This document shows, in pieces, positions 25,601 through 33,712 of a stretch of 58,546 nt of DNA. A model generated the notes under the pieces. It saw nothing but the letters and a program-made list of their open reading frames with translations. It was not told the origin of the DNA and ran no database searches. Source of the DNA: Acidimicrobiales bacterium (GTDB lineage: Bacteria > Actinomycetota > Acidimicrobiia > Acidimicrobiales > RAAP-2). Numbering within the stretch: the first letter of the stretch is position 1; every line of letters starts with the position of its first letter. The stretch covers positions 1 to 58,546 of the forward strand of contig JADMIJ010000017.1 of the NCBI GenBank assembly GCA_015478655.1. Reading direction: 5' to 3'. The position numbers and the translations under genes are program-made.

Positions 25601-26770
25601 ATGGCCATCGACGAGTCCCAGGTCACAGCGACAGTCGCTGCGGTGATCGACCCCGAATTGCGCCGCCCACTGGGGGAATTGGGCATGGTCGGACGGGTGG
25701 GGATCAAGCGCAAGCGAGTGGCCATCGAGCTCGCCCTCCCGGTGGCGCACTATCCCCAGGTCGACGAGTTGGTGCAGCGGGTCCGGGAAGCAGTCGGGCC
25801 GCTGGATGGGGTGGCGGAGGTGGCGGTGGAGCCAGGGGTCATGGACGAGGAGCCCCGCGCCCGGCTCCGGATGCTGCTGCGCGGGGAGCCGGTCGACGGT
25901 GGGACCCAGCACGCGGCCGACGACCACCCCCACGCTCACGGCGGGCAGCTCGGGCATGAGGAAGGCCGCCCCAATCGCTTCATGCTGCCGCGCTCGAAGA
26001 CCCGGATCATCGGCGTGTCCTCGGGAAAGGGCGGTGTGGGCAAGTCCTCGGTCACGGTGAACCTGGCGGTGGCCCTGGCCAGGATGGGGTACGACGTCGG
26101 GATCCTCGACGCCGACGTGTACGGGTTCTCCGTCCCGAAGATGTTGGGTGTGACCGAGGATCCCCTGATCATCGGCGACCTGGTGGTGCCGCCCACCGCC
26201 AACGGGGTGCGGTGCCTGTCCATGGGTTACTTCGTTCCCGACGACACACCGGTCATCTGGCGGGGACCCATGCTGCACAAGGCGCTCGAGCAGTTTCTGG
26301 TGGACGCCTACTGGGGTGAGCCCGATTTCCTGCTGATCGACATGCCTCCGGGCACCGGGGACGTCACGCTGTCGCTCGGCCAGTACCTGACCAAGACCGA
26401 GGTATACGTGGTGACCACGCCCCAGCCGGCCGCCGGACGGGTGGCCCAACGATCGGCGTATGCGGCGCGGAAGTTGAAGCTGGCCGTGCGCGGGGTCATC
26501 GAGAACATGAGTTGGTTCACCGGCGATGATGGGAAGCGCTACCAGCTGTTCGGCGCCGGAGGCGGGCGCCAGCTCGCTGACGAGCTGGGTGTGCCGCTGC
26601 TGGCGCAGGTTCCGCTGGTTCCGACCCTCCGCCAGGGAGGAGACGAGGGGATCCCGGTGATGGTCGCTGACCCGGCCAGCGAGGCTTCGGCTGTCTTCGA
26701 ACAGCTGGCCACCGCCGTCCTCGAGCTGGGCCCCGCCCGCGTCTACCGCAAGGAGCTCACGGTCCGCTGA
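25601..26770 (+). CDS. Mrp/ApbC P-loop Fe-S carrier ATPase
   Basis: 389 aa. N-terminal DUF59-like domain (1-80), a His-rich linker, then the Mrp ATPase: deviant Walker A 'SSGKGGVGKSSVTVNLA' (~144), 'DADVYGFSVPKMLG', 'LLIDMPPGTGDV'. The canonical Cys-x2-Cys of Mrp proteins after 'ENMS' is absent: here 'ENMSWFTGDDGKRYQLFG'. Cluster binding across the dimer via these Cys is therefore not possible as in typical ApbC. CGAGGAG stands nine bases before ATG. Divergent from the SufR-like gene, so probably co-regulated. Confidence 0.9.
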   Translation: MAIDESQVTATVAAVIDPELRRPLGELGMVGRVGIKRKRVAIELALPVAHYPQVDELVQRVREAVGPLDGVAEVAVEPGVMDEEPRARLRMLLRGEPVDGGTQHAADDHPHAHGGQLGHEEGRPNRFMLPRSKTRIIGVSSGKGGVGKSSVTVNLAVALARMGYDVGILDADVYGFSVPKMLGVTEDPLIIGDLVVPPTANGVRCLSMGYFVPDDTPVIWRGPMLHKALEQFLVDAYWGEPDFLLIDMPPGTGDVTLSLGQYLTKTEVYVVTTPQPAAGRVAQRSAYAARKLKLAVRGVIENMSWFTGDDGKRYQLFGAGGGRQLADELGVPLLAQVPLVPTLRQGGDEGIPVMVADPASEASAVFEQLATAVLELGPARVYRKELTVR

Positions 26771-26800
26771 CGACCCGCCCTTCTGCCGGCCGGCGGAGGT

Positions 26801-28189
26801 TCAGCCCCAACCCGCCCGCGTCGGGGGCATCCCGCTCGTGCCGTCGTGCTCGGGGACGACGCCGAGCACCTGATGGATGGCCAGCCCACCATCGGCGAAG
26901 CCGTTGGCCGAGGCGGCCATGTACAAGTGCCAGATGTTGGTCCGGGGCAGTCCCACGAGGGCCACCGCTTCATCCCAGTGGTGTTCGAGGTTGGCCACCC
27001 AGTGGTGCAGTGTGCGCGAGTAGTGCTCCCGGAGCGACTCGACGTCCCGGACCTCGAAGCCGGACCGTTGCATGGACCTGACCACGTCGGCTACGTCCAC
27101 CAGTTCACCGTCGGGGAACACGTAGCGACCGACGAAGGTCCGTCGGCCGAGTACCGATGTGCCCGGCTTGGAAATGGCATGGTTGAGCAGTCTGCCGGTG
27201 GGCTTGAGCAGCCGTCGGAGGGTGTCGAAGTAGCGGGTCATCAAGGCCGTACCCACATGCTCGAACATGCCGATCGACGAGATGGCGTCGAACGCCTCTC
27301 CGCGCAGGTCGCGGTAGTCCTGCAGGCGGATCTCCACCTGATCGCCGAGACCGGCCTCGGACACCCGGCGCCGGGCTTCGCCGACCTGCTCCCGGCTCAG
27401 GGCCACGCCCACCACGGTGGCCCCGTGGTGCTGCGCCGCGTGGATGGCCATCGAACCCCACCCGCACCCCACATCCAGCAGCCGGGCGCCAGGTTGGAGA
27501 TCCAGGCCCAACTTGCGGCAGATCAGCTCGTGCTTGGCCGCTTGTGCGTCCTCGAGGGTGGCCCCGTCCGAGACGAACCTGGCGCACGAGTAGGTCATGC
27601 TCGGGCCGAGCACCAACCGGTAGAACTCGTTGCCCACGTCGTAGTGGTGGCTGATGACGTTGGCGTCCCGGGTCGGTGAGTGCACCCGGCCGGCGGGACG
27701 GAACTCCTCGGGCGGGGCGGGCAGGGGCGGTCCGAGCGCGCCCAGCCGTCGGGCGGCATCGACGACGGCGGGGACGGCCCGCAGGCCGATCCGGCGCAGA
27801 TCGCGCCGCGATGCGTCGTGGAGCACCTGGAGGAGGGCGCAGATGTCTCCCTCCGCCGAGAGGTCGCCGGCGACGAAGGCCCGGGCCACGCCGAGCTCGC
27901 CCGGGGCCCACATGATCCGGCGAACGGCGTCGACCGAGGTGATCCGCAACGTCCCGACGCCGTCGGTGGGACCGAAGCCGCTTCCGTCCCAGAACTCGAA
28001 GCGCACGGGGACGGCGTCCCCCACCAGGGCCTTCACCAGCGGTGCGAGGGCATCGGCTGCGCTCCCCGGACGGGCCGCGCCGCCGAGAGGTGCAGTCGCA
28101 CCGGCATCCCCGGTGAGCGTTTCGGATGAGCCCCCGGCGGCAGGTGGACCTGCATGGGGGTTGGTGGATTGCGACACCTGGGTGACCAT
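26801..28189 (-). CDS. cfa: Cyclopropane-fatty-acyl-phospholipid synthase family
   Basis: 462 aa. SAM-binding 'LLDVGCGWGSMAIHAA' near residue 240, preceded by 'HHYDVGNEFYRLVLG' and 'MTYSCARF' and followed by 'SIGMFEHVG', all CFA-synthase hallmarks. It methylenates double bonds of membrane acyl chains. The ~45-residue N-terminal extension is low complexity. Start supported by GAGGAGGT seven bases before ATG 28189. Convergent with mrp. Confidence 0.92.
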   Translation of the reverse strand: MVTQVSQSTNPHAGPPAAGGSSETLTGDAGATAPLGGAARPGSAADALAPLVKALVGDAVPVRFEFWDGSGFGPTDGVGTLRITSVDAVRRIMWAPGELGVARAFVAGDLSAEGDICALLQVLHDASRRDLRRIGLRAVPAVVDAARRLGALGPPLPAPPEEFRPAGRVHSPTRDANVISHHYDVGNEFYRLVLGPSMTYSCARFVSDGATLEDAQAAKHELICRKLGLDLQPGARLLDVGCGWGSMAIHAAQHHGATVVGVALSREQVGEARRRVSEAGLGDQVEIRLQDYRDLRGEAFDAISSIGMFEHVGTALMTRYFDTLRRLLKPTGRLLNHAISKPGTSVLGRRTFVGRYVFPDGELVDVADVVRSMQRSGFEVRDVESLREHYSRTLHHWVANLEHHWDEAVALVGLPRTNIWHLYMAASANGFADGGLAIHQVLGVVPEHDGTSGMPPTRAGWG

Positions 28190-28293
28190 CGCTGACCTCC
28201 TCGACCGCTGCCCCTCGTCTCAGGTCGGTATCGATCCTATGGCGATCGTCATGCGCCCTGCCGCTGCCGACGGGCCGCGACGCCGCCCCACCC

Positions 28294-29442
28294 TCAGTAC
28301 CGCTGGGTGACCCCGATGCCGGCCGGGAGCTTTGCGGGGTCCCACCCGAGCACGGCGACGGCTTGGCTGAAGGCGAACCGATCAGTCATACCGGCGACAT
28401 AGGCCACTGCGGCCCGCACCGCCCGGGGATCCCCACCAGTGAGATCGGCGGTCCGATCGCCACCGTCGGGGATGAGGTGGGGTCGGTCCCCGAAGTAGTC
28501 GACCAGCGCTCGGAGGACCGAAACCACCGAACGGCCCTGGGCCACCGAGCTCGGACGAAGGTAGATGTGCTCGTAGTTGCTGGCCCGGAAGGCGGCGAGG
28601 GCCTCGGCCAGCTCGTCCGCCATGCCGATGAGCCCGGTCTCGAGGGTGGACGACACCAGCGCGCCGATGAAGGTGTCCAGTTGCCGGCTGCGCTGGTCCC
28701 CGCACCGCTCGCGCACCAGTGCCGGGAGCGCGCCCGGGGTGACGATCCCGCTCTTCACGGCGTCCTCGAAGTCGTGACAGACGTAGGCGATCCGGTCGGC
28801 CCAGCTCACCACCTCGCCTTCGGGCGTCGAGGGTGCGGGCCGTGACCACGAGTGGTTCCGGATGCCGTCGAGGGTCTCATGACAGAGGTTGAGCGGCTCG
28901 AGGGAGACATCTGCGCCCCACGGGGCGTGGTCGAACCCTCCGTCGAGATAGGGGGAGAGCGCATCCTCGCTGGCATGCCCCCCCGGGCCATGGCCGCAGT
29001 CGTGACCGAGGGCGATGGCTTCGGTGAGGGCAACGTTCAAGCAGCAGGCCCTGGCCACGCTGGTCGCCACCTGGGCAACCTCGAGGGCATGGGTCAGCCT
29101 GGTCCGCTGGTGGTCGTCGGGGAAGACGAACACCTGGGTCTTGCCGGCCAGCCGGCGGAACGCCGTGGCGTGGAGGATGCGGTCGCGGTCGCGCTCGAAG
29201 CAGGTCCGCCAGGGATCGGGCGCCACCGGCCGCGACCGGTGGCCGGCACCGCTGGCCCGTGTCGCCCCGGGGGCCAACCGCTCCGACTCGATCGCCTCGC
29301 GCTGCTGGCGGTCGAGCCCTGCCAGCGGCCCGGGGAACAGTGCGGAGGAGCGGCTGTCGGCGTGGGCGAAGGTGATGCCCGACCCGGGGTGGCCGGCCAT
29401 CGTGGACGCCCAGCGGCGGTTCCTCTCGCTCTCTCCTTCCAC
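28294..29442 (-). CDS. dGTP triphosphohydrolase-like HD-domain protein
   Basis: About 382 aa. 'RDRDRILHATAFRRLAGKTQVF' (~residue 71), 'RLTHALEVAQVA', and HD motif 'ALGHDCGHGPGGHASE' (~130), with 'WADRIAYVCHDFEDA' supplying later metal ligands. Such enzymes split dNTPs to nucleoside plus triphosphate and control dNTP pools. The start is ambiguous: GTG 29442 or 29463, inside a tandem repeat encoding 'HEGVEGE', or ATG 29400; a loose AAGGAGA favours GTG 29442. Confidence 0.85.
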   Translation of the reverse strand: MEGESERNRRWASTMAGHPGSGITFAHADSRSSALFPGPLAGLDRQQREAIESERLAPGATRASGAGHRSRPVAPDPWRTCFERDRDRILHATAFRRLAGKTQVFVFPDDHQRTRLTHALEVAQVATSVARACCLNVALTEAIALGHDCGHGPGGHASEDALSPYLDGGFDHAPWGADVSLEPLNLCHETLDGIRNHSWSRPAPSTPEGEVVSWADRIAYVCHDFEDAVKSGIVTPGALPALVRERCGDQRSRQLDTFIGALVSSTLETGLIGMADELAEALAAFRASNYEHIYLRPSSVAQGRSVVSVLRALVDYFGDRPHLIPDGGDRTADLTGGDPRAVRAAVAYVAGMTDRFAFSQAVAVLGWDPAKLPAGIGVTQRY

Positions 29443-29471
29443 GCCCTCATGCTCTCCTTCCACGCCCTCAT
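29431..29471 (-). repeat. 21-bp tandem direct repeat at the dGTPase 5' end
   Basis: Two adjacent 21-bp units (29430-29450, 29451-29471) differ only at the first base and each contains an in-frame GTG and a purine-rich SD-like stretch, giving a duplicated translation start region. Confidence 0.8.
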
Positions 29472-29588
29472 GTTGCACCCAGCCAGTGTGCCCCAAGGCT
29501 GTGACGGCGCGACGAGAGTCGCTCCGGACCTTGTATCGTCGGACAGGCCCGGCACACCTGTCGGGCCCAGCCAAGAGGAGCGTGCCAG

Positions 29589-29825
29589 GTGGACGTGCGG
29601 ATCGGGATCGTACAGTCGATGAAGGAGCTCGACATCGAGTTGCCCGAGGACGCGGACCGCGACGAGGTCCTGGCCGGCATCGAGGCGGCACTGGCCGAGG
29701 ACGGGAAAATACTCTGGCTGACCGATCGGAAGGGCCGCCAGGTGGGTGTGCCTGTGGGCAAGGTGGCCTACGTCGAGGTGGACCCGCCCATCGCCGCCCG
29801 CCAGGTTGGCTTCGGGATCTCCTGA
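29589..29825 (+). CDS. DUF3107 small protein
   Basis: 78 aa, 'MDVRIGIVQSMKELDIELPEDADRD...' family (actinobacterial DUF3107; mycobacterial TB9.4 is a member by recall). Acidic, soluble, function unknown. GTG start has AGAGGAG upstream. In mycobacteria the relative lies in the same broad neighbourhood as a DEAD helicase, whiB1 and pdtaS, all present in this window. Confidence 0.85.
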   Translation: MDVRIGIVQSMKELDIELPEDADRDEVLAGIEAALAEDGKILWLTDRKGRQVGVPVGKVAYVEVDPPIAARQVGFGIS

Positions 29826-29882
29826 TCCACCACCCGCCTGCTGCCCGTCCGGCTCTGATCCGTTCGTGGGGCCGCTGAGCGG

Positions 29883-30830
29883 ATGGGCGCGCTCCTCGAT
29901 CTCAGACTGGTCTTCGTCACCGGCAAGGGCGGAGTGGGCAAGACGACGGTGGCCTCGGCCCTGGCGCTCCTGGCCTCCTCGCAGGGCAAGCGGGTCCTCA
30001 TCTGCGAGGTCGACGCCAAGGGCGATGTGGCCGGCTTCTACGAGGCACCCCCGACCGGATTCAAGGAGAAGGAGGTCCTCCCCGGTCTGTTCGCCATGAC
30101 CATGGACACCGAGGCGTCCCTGCGCGAGTACCTCAGACTGCAGTTGCGCATCCCTGTGGTTGGACGCATCGGCCCCCTGGCCAAGGCCTTCGACTTCGTG
30201 GCCACCGCAGCCCCCGGGGTACGGGAGATCCTCACCGTCGGCAAGCTCTGCTACGAGGTCCGAGAGCGCCACTATGACCTCGTGGTGGTCGACGCACCGG
30301 CGTCGGGCCACATCGTCGGCCAGCTGGCCGCCCCCCAGGCCATCAACAACTTGGTCAAAGTGGGCCTCATCCGATCCCAGACCGACTGGATGCTCGACAT
30401 CCTCTCCGATCCCCTGACCACCGGGCTGATGGCGGTATGCACCCCGGAGGAGATGCCGGTCAACGAGACCATCGAGCTGGCGGCGCGGGTGAGAGAGGAG
30501 ACCACCGTGCAGCTCTCCGCCGTGGTGGTCAACCGGGTGTTGCCGGAGCTGTTCGGTCGCCAGGAGGAGGAAGTGTTCGACGCCCTCGGGGCGCCCGACT
30601 CGCTGGCGCGGCTGGACGAGCTCGTGGGGGGCGACGCCGGCCCCGTCCTGGACGCGGCGCGCCTTGCCGTGACCATGCGACGCACCCGGACCACCCACCT
30701 CGACCACCTGCGCCGGAACATCGAGGAGCTCGTGCCGATGATGTACCTCCCGTACCTGTTCACCCGGTCGCACGGACTGCGGACCACCCGACAGGTGGCG
30801 GCGTCCCTGGGCGAGGAGCTGGGCTACTGA
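29883..30830 (+). CDS. ArsA/Get3-like ATPase (first of pair)
   Basis: 315 aa. Deviant Walker A 'VTGKGGVGKTTVASALA' at residue ~12, switch I-like 'DAKGDVAGFYEAPP' and 'LVVVDAPASGHI'. No DTAPTGHTLR-type loop in full; 'DAPASGH' occupies that position. Cytosolic P-loop ATPases of this type usually dimerise. Stop overlaps the next gene's ATG by one base (TGATG), so the pair is translated together and may form a heterodimer, like the mycobacterial Rv3679-Rv3680 pair (recall). Cargo unknown. Confidence 0.87.
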   Translation: MGALLDLRLVFVTGKGGVGKTTVASALALLASSQGKRVLICEVDAKGDVAGFYEAPPTGFKEKEVLPGLFAMTMDTEASLREYLRLQLRIPVVGRIGPLAKAFDFVATAAPGVREILTVGKLCYEVRERHYDLVVVDAPASGHIVGQLAAPQAINNLVKVGLIRSQTDWMLDILSDPLTTGLMAVCTPEEMPVNETIELAARVREETTVQLSAVVVNRVLPELFGRQEEEVFDALGAPDSLARLDELVGGDAGPVLDAARLAVTMRRTRTTHLDHLRRNIEELVPMMYLPYLFTRSHGLRTTRQVAASLGEELGY

Positions 30831-32095
30831 TGGCCGCCACCCGCGGTCGGCGCGGAGGTCGGGAGGATGGGTCGGGCCATGACGAACAGGGTCGCCCGGG
30901 CGGGGGGTCCAAGGCCGTCTCGGCCGGGAGCGGGTCGATGGACGGTCTGCTGGCCACCAAGGAGATCGTCGTCGCCTGTGGTCCCGGCGGTGTGGGCAAG
31001 ACCACCACCGCCGCTGCTGCTGCGGTCATGGCCGCCCTCCGGCACGGGAGCAAGGTCCTCGTGCTCACCGTGGACCCCGCCCGGCGGCTGGCCGACGCCC
31101 TCGGGCTCGACGGCATCGGCAATACCGAGCACCGGGTCCCCGACGAGGCGTTTCGCAGCGCCGGGCTGAGGCCGAGGGGACAGTTGTGGGCAGCCATGCT
31201 CGACACCAAGGAGTCGTGGGACGCGCTCATCCGCCGCCACGCCCCGGACCCCCAGACCCGGGACGAGATCCTGGCCAACCCCCTCTACCAGAACATCTCC
31301 GGGAGGTTCGTGCAGAGCCACGACTACATCGCCATGGAGCGTCTCTACGAGATCCACTCGGCGAGCGACTACGACCTCATCGTGGTGGACACCCCGCCGA
31401 CCAGGAACGCCCTCGACTTCCTGGACGCCCCCCAGCGGATGGCCGACTTCTTCTCGAGCCGCCTGTTGCGGTGGCTGATCGTCCCCTACCGGTCACGCCT
31501 GGTCAACGTGGCCACCAAACCCTTCTACCAGATCGCCGACCGGATACTCGGCACCGAGTTCCTGGCCGACATCTCCGAATTCTTCATCCTCTTCCAGTCG
31601 ATGTACGACGGGTTCGTCGAACGGTCCCAGTCGGTTGGCCGGCTGCTGTCCGACCGGCGCACCACCTTCGTCGTCGTGTCGACCCTCGAAGCGGTGCCGC
31701 TGCGAGAGGCCGAGTTCTTCGCCGAACAGCTCACCTCCCGCCGGCTCCACCTCGGCGCCATCGTCCTGAACAAGGTCCTGCCCGACTACCTGCGGGAGCC
31801 CGAGGGCGCCACGGTGGCCGAATCCATGAAGGAAATGGCAGTGGAGCTGGCACCGAGGCTGGCTCCGTGCCTGGCCCGGGTCGATCCGGCCATCGGCGAT
31901 CCTGACCAGGTCGCCAGGGTCCTGTCCGAGGTCGCCGACAGCTACCTGAACTTCCAGGTGGTAGCCCTCCGGGAGATGGAGGAGCGCTCCATGCTCTCGG
32001 TGGTGCCCGACGTCCTCGCCACCGTGCCGTTCTTCGACACCGACATCTACGATCTGGCCGGACTGGTCAGGCTCGGAGAACAGATCTGGGACTAG
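30830..32095 (+). CDS. ArsA/Get3-like ATPase (second of pair)
   Basis: 421 aa. A Gly/basic N-terminal tail (~45 residues), Walker A 'ACGPGGVGKTTTAAAAA' (~50), 'VLTVDPARRLADALG' and 'LIVVDTPPTRNALDFLDAP', then a long helical region. It overlaps the first ATPase gene by one base. Get3/ArsA relatives chaperone tail-anchored proteins or extrude oxyanions; bacterial pair members lack ArsB here, so membrane-protein or signalling roles are possible. Confidence 0.87.
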   Translation: MAATRGRRGGREDGSGHDEQGRPGGGSKAVSAGSGSMDGLLATKEIVVACGPGGVGKTTTAAAAAVMAALRHGSKVLVLTVDPARRLADALGLDGIGNTEHRVPDEAFRSAGLRPRGQLWAAMLDTKESWDALIRRHAPDPQTRDEILANPLYQNISGRFVQSHDYIAMERLYEIHSASDYDLIVVDTPPTRNALDFLDAPQRMADFFSSRLLRWLIVPYRSRLVNVATKPFYQIADRILGTEFLADISEFFILFQSMYDGFVERSQSVGRLLSDRRTTFVVVSTLEAVPLREAEFFAEQLTSRRLHLGAIVLNKVLPDYLREPEGATVAESMKEMAVELAPRLAPCLARVDPAIGDPDQVARVLSEVADSYLNFQVVALREMEERSMLSVVPDVLATVPFFDTDIYDLAGLVRLGEQIWD

Positions 32096-32153
32096 CGGGG
32101 GCACCGCCCCCACATCGGCATCCGGCCCGCCGCCGACCTTTCTCCTCCTGCCT

Positions 32154-32159
32154 TACCAT
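32154..32159 (+). promoter_or_regulatory. -10 element (TACCAT), leaderless O-methyltransferase
   Basis: TACCAT, 6-nt gap (gcacac), ATG 32166. Confidence 0.55.
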
Positions 32160-32165
32160 GCACAC

Positions 32166-32810
32166 ATGACGGACATCGTTGACCCTGCGCTCGAGGCCTA
32201 CGCCGAGGAGCACACCTCCGCTGTCCCCGCCTACCTCGACGACCTGGCCGACGACCTGCGGGCCACACTCGAGTACCCCGGCATGATGGTCGGTCTGCTC
32301 GAGGGCCGCTATCTGGAGATGCTGACCTTCGCCCTCGGGGCCCGGACCGTCCTCGAGATCGGGACCTTCGGCGGCTACTCGGCGTTGGCCATGGCACCGG
32401 GTCTGGCCCCGGGCGGACGGATCATCACCTGCGAGATCTCCGACGTGCACGCCGAGTTCGCCCGCCGTCACATTGCCGCCAGCCCCTACGCCGACAAGAT
32501 CGAGGTCGTGGTCGGGCCGGCCATCGACACCATCGCCACGCTGGACGGCCCCTTCGACCTGGTCTTCATCGACGCCGACAAGGCGACCTACCCCGACTAC
32601 TTCGAAGCGGTCCTGCCCAAGCTGTCGCCGAGGGGCCTCATCGCCGCCGACAACACGCTGTGGAGCGGTCGGGTCCTCGACCTCGCCGACACCAGCCCGG
32701 ACACCGTGGCGCTCCGCCGGTTCAACGACGCGTTGGCCGCCGACCGGCGCGTGGTGGTCGTCCAGACCACCATCCGTGACGGGGTGACCCTCATCCGGCG
32801 CGCCGGGTAG
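32166..32810 (+). CDS. SAM-dependent O-methyltransferase (class I, COMT-like)
   Basis: 214 aa. 'VLEIGTFGGYSALAMAPGL' (SAM loop, ~residue 60), 'LVFIDADKATYPDYFE' (metal/acceptor Asp, ~137) and 'GLIAADNTLWSGRV' match the Methyltransf_3 family that methylates catechols or phenolic substrates with Mg2+. The acceptor is unknown. Leaderless start. The PHP gene follows after 15 bp. Confidence 0.9.
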   Translation: MTDIVDPALEAYAEEHTSAVPAYLDDLADDLRATLEYPGMMVGLLEGRYLEMLTFALGARTVLEIGTFGGYSALAMAPGLAPGGRIITCEISDVHAEFARRHIAASPYADKIEVVVGPAIDTIATLDGPFDLVFIDADKATYPDYFEAVLPKLSPRGLIAADNTLWSGRVLDLADTSPDTVALRRFNDALAADRRVVVVQTTIRDGVTLIRRAG

Positions 32811-32825
32811 AGGCGGGAGCGGACC

Positions 32826-33710
32826 GTGCTGGACTACCACCTCCACCTGTGGCCTCACGCCCAGAGCGACGCCGAGGCCAGCGTCGAACAGGTGGCCTCC
32901 TACTGCCGGCGCGCCGCGGAGGCGGGGGTCACCGAGATCGCCCTGACCGAGCACCTCTTCCGCTTCACCCAGGCAAGAGACCTGCTCGGCGGGTTCTGGG
33001 ACGACCTCCCCGGGGAGGCGCTCCGCCCTGCCATGGCGGACTACTGGGACCATCACGCACGGGTCGACCTCGACTCCTACGTCGAGGTGGTGCTGGCGGC
33101 CAAGACGGCCGGGCTCCCGGTCGTCCTCGGGCTGGAGGTCGACTACTACCGGGATCGGATGGACCAGGTGGCGGGTCTCCTCGCCGACTATCCCTTCGAC
33201 GTGCTCCTCGGTTCGATCCACTGGTTGGGTGCCTGGCGATTCGACGTCCTGAGCGAGCCGCTGATGCTGGCGGAGTGGGACCTCCGGGACGTCGACGCCG
33301 TGTGGGAGGAGTACACCCGGGCCATGGAGGAGTTGGGGGCGTCGGGGGTGTGCGATGTCTTCGCTCACCCTGATCTGGTGAAGATCGCGGGACGGGTGCC
33401 GGCCATCCCCGACGAGTTCTACGACCGGATCACGGAGGCCGCGGTGCAGTCGGGGATGGCTGCCGAGGTCTCCTCGGCGGGATGGAGGAAGCCGGTGGGG
33501 GAGGAGTATCCCGCGCCGCCCCTGCTCAAGCGGTTGGTGGAACGCGGCGTTCCGCTCACCACCGCCTCTGATGCCCACTCGCTCCCCGACGTGGCCGACC
33601 GGGTCGGCACCCTGCAGGACCTGCTGATCGGAGCCGGCGTCACCCACGTGCGGGGCTTTCGCCGGCGTGAGCCCTACGACCTGGCCGTGGCTCCGCCCGA
33701 CGGGGGCTGA
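32826..33710 (+). CDS. PHP-domain phosphoesterase (histidinol-phosphatase-like)
   Basis: 294 aa. 'DYHLHLWPHAQSD' (metal His pair), 'ALTEHLFRF', 'GLEVDYYRDR', 'LLGSIHWLG', 'DVFAHPDLVK' and 'TTASDAHSLPDV' supply the metal ligands of the PHP fold. HisK-type histidinol-phosphatases belong here, but no his genes adjoin, so the substrate remains open. GTG start. Confidence 0.85.
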   Translation: MLDYHLHLWPHAQSDAEASVEQVASYCRRAAEAGVTEIALTEHLFRFTQARDLLGGFWDDLPGEALRPAMADYWDHHARVDLDSYVEVVLAAKTAGLPVVLGLEVDYYRDRMDQVAGLLADYPFDVLLGSIHWLGAWRFDVLSEPLMLAEWDLRDVDAVWEEYTRAMEELGASGVCDVFAHPDLVKIAGRVPAIPDEFYDRITEAAVQSGMAAEVSSAGWRKPVGEEYPAPPLLKRLVERGVPLTTASDAHSLPDVADRVGTLQDLLIGAGVTHVRGFRRREPYDLAVAPPDGG

Positions 33711-33712
33711 TC

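Noticed and set aside
29094..30773. 559-codon minus-strand open frame
   Set aside because: Opposite DUF3107 and the first Get3-like ATPase; no motifs.
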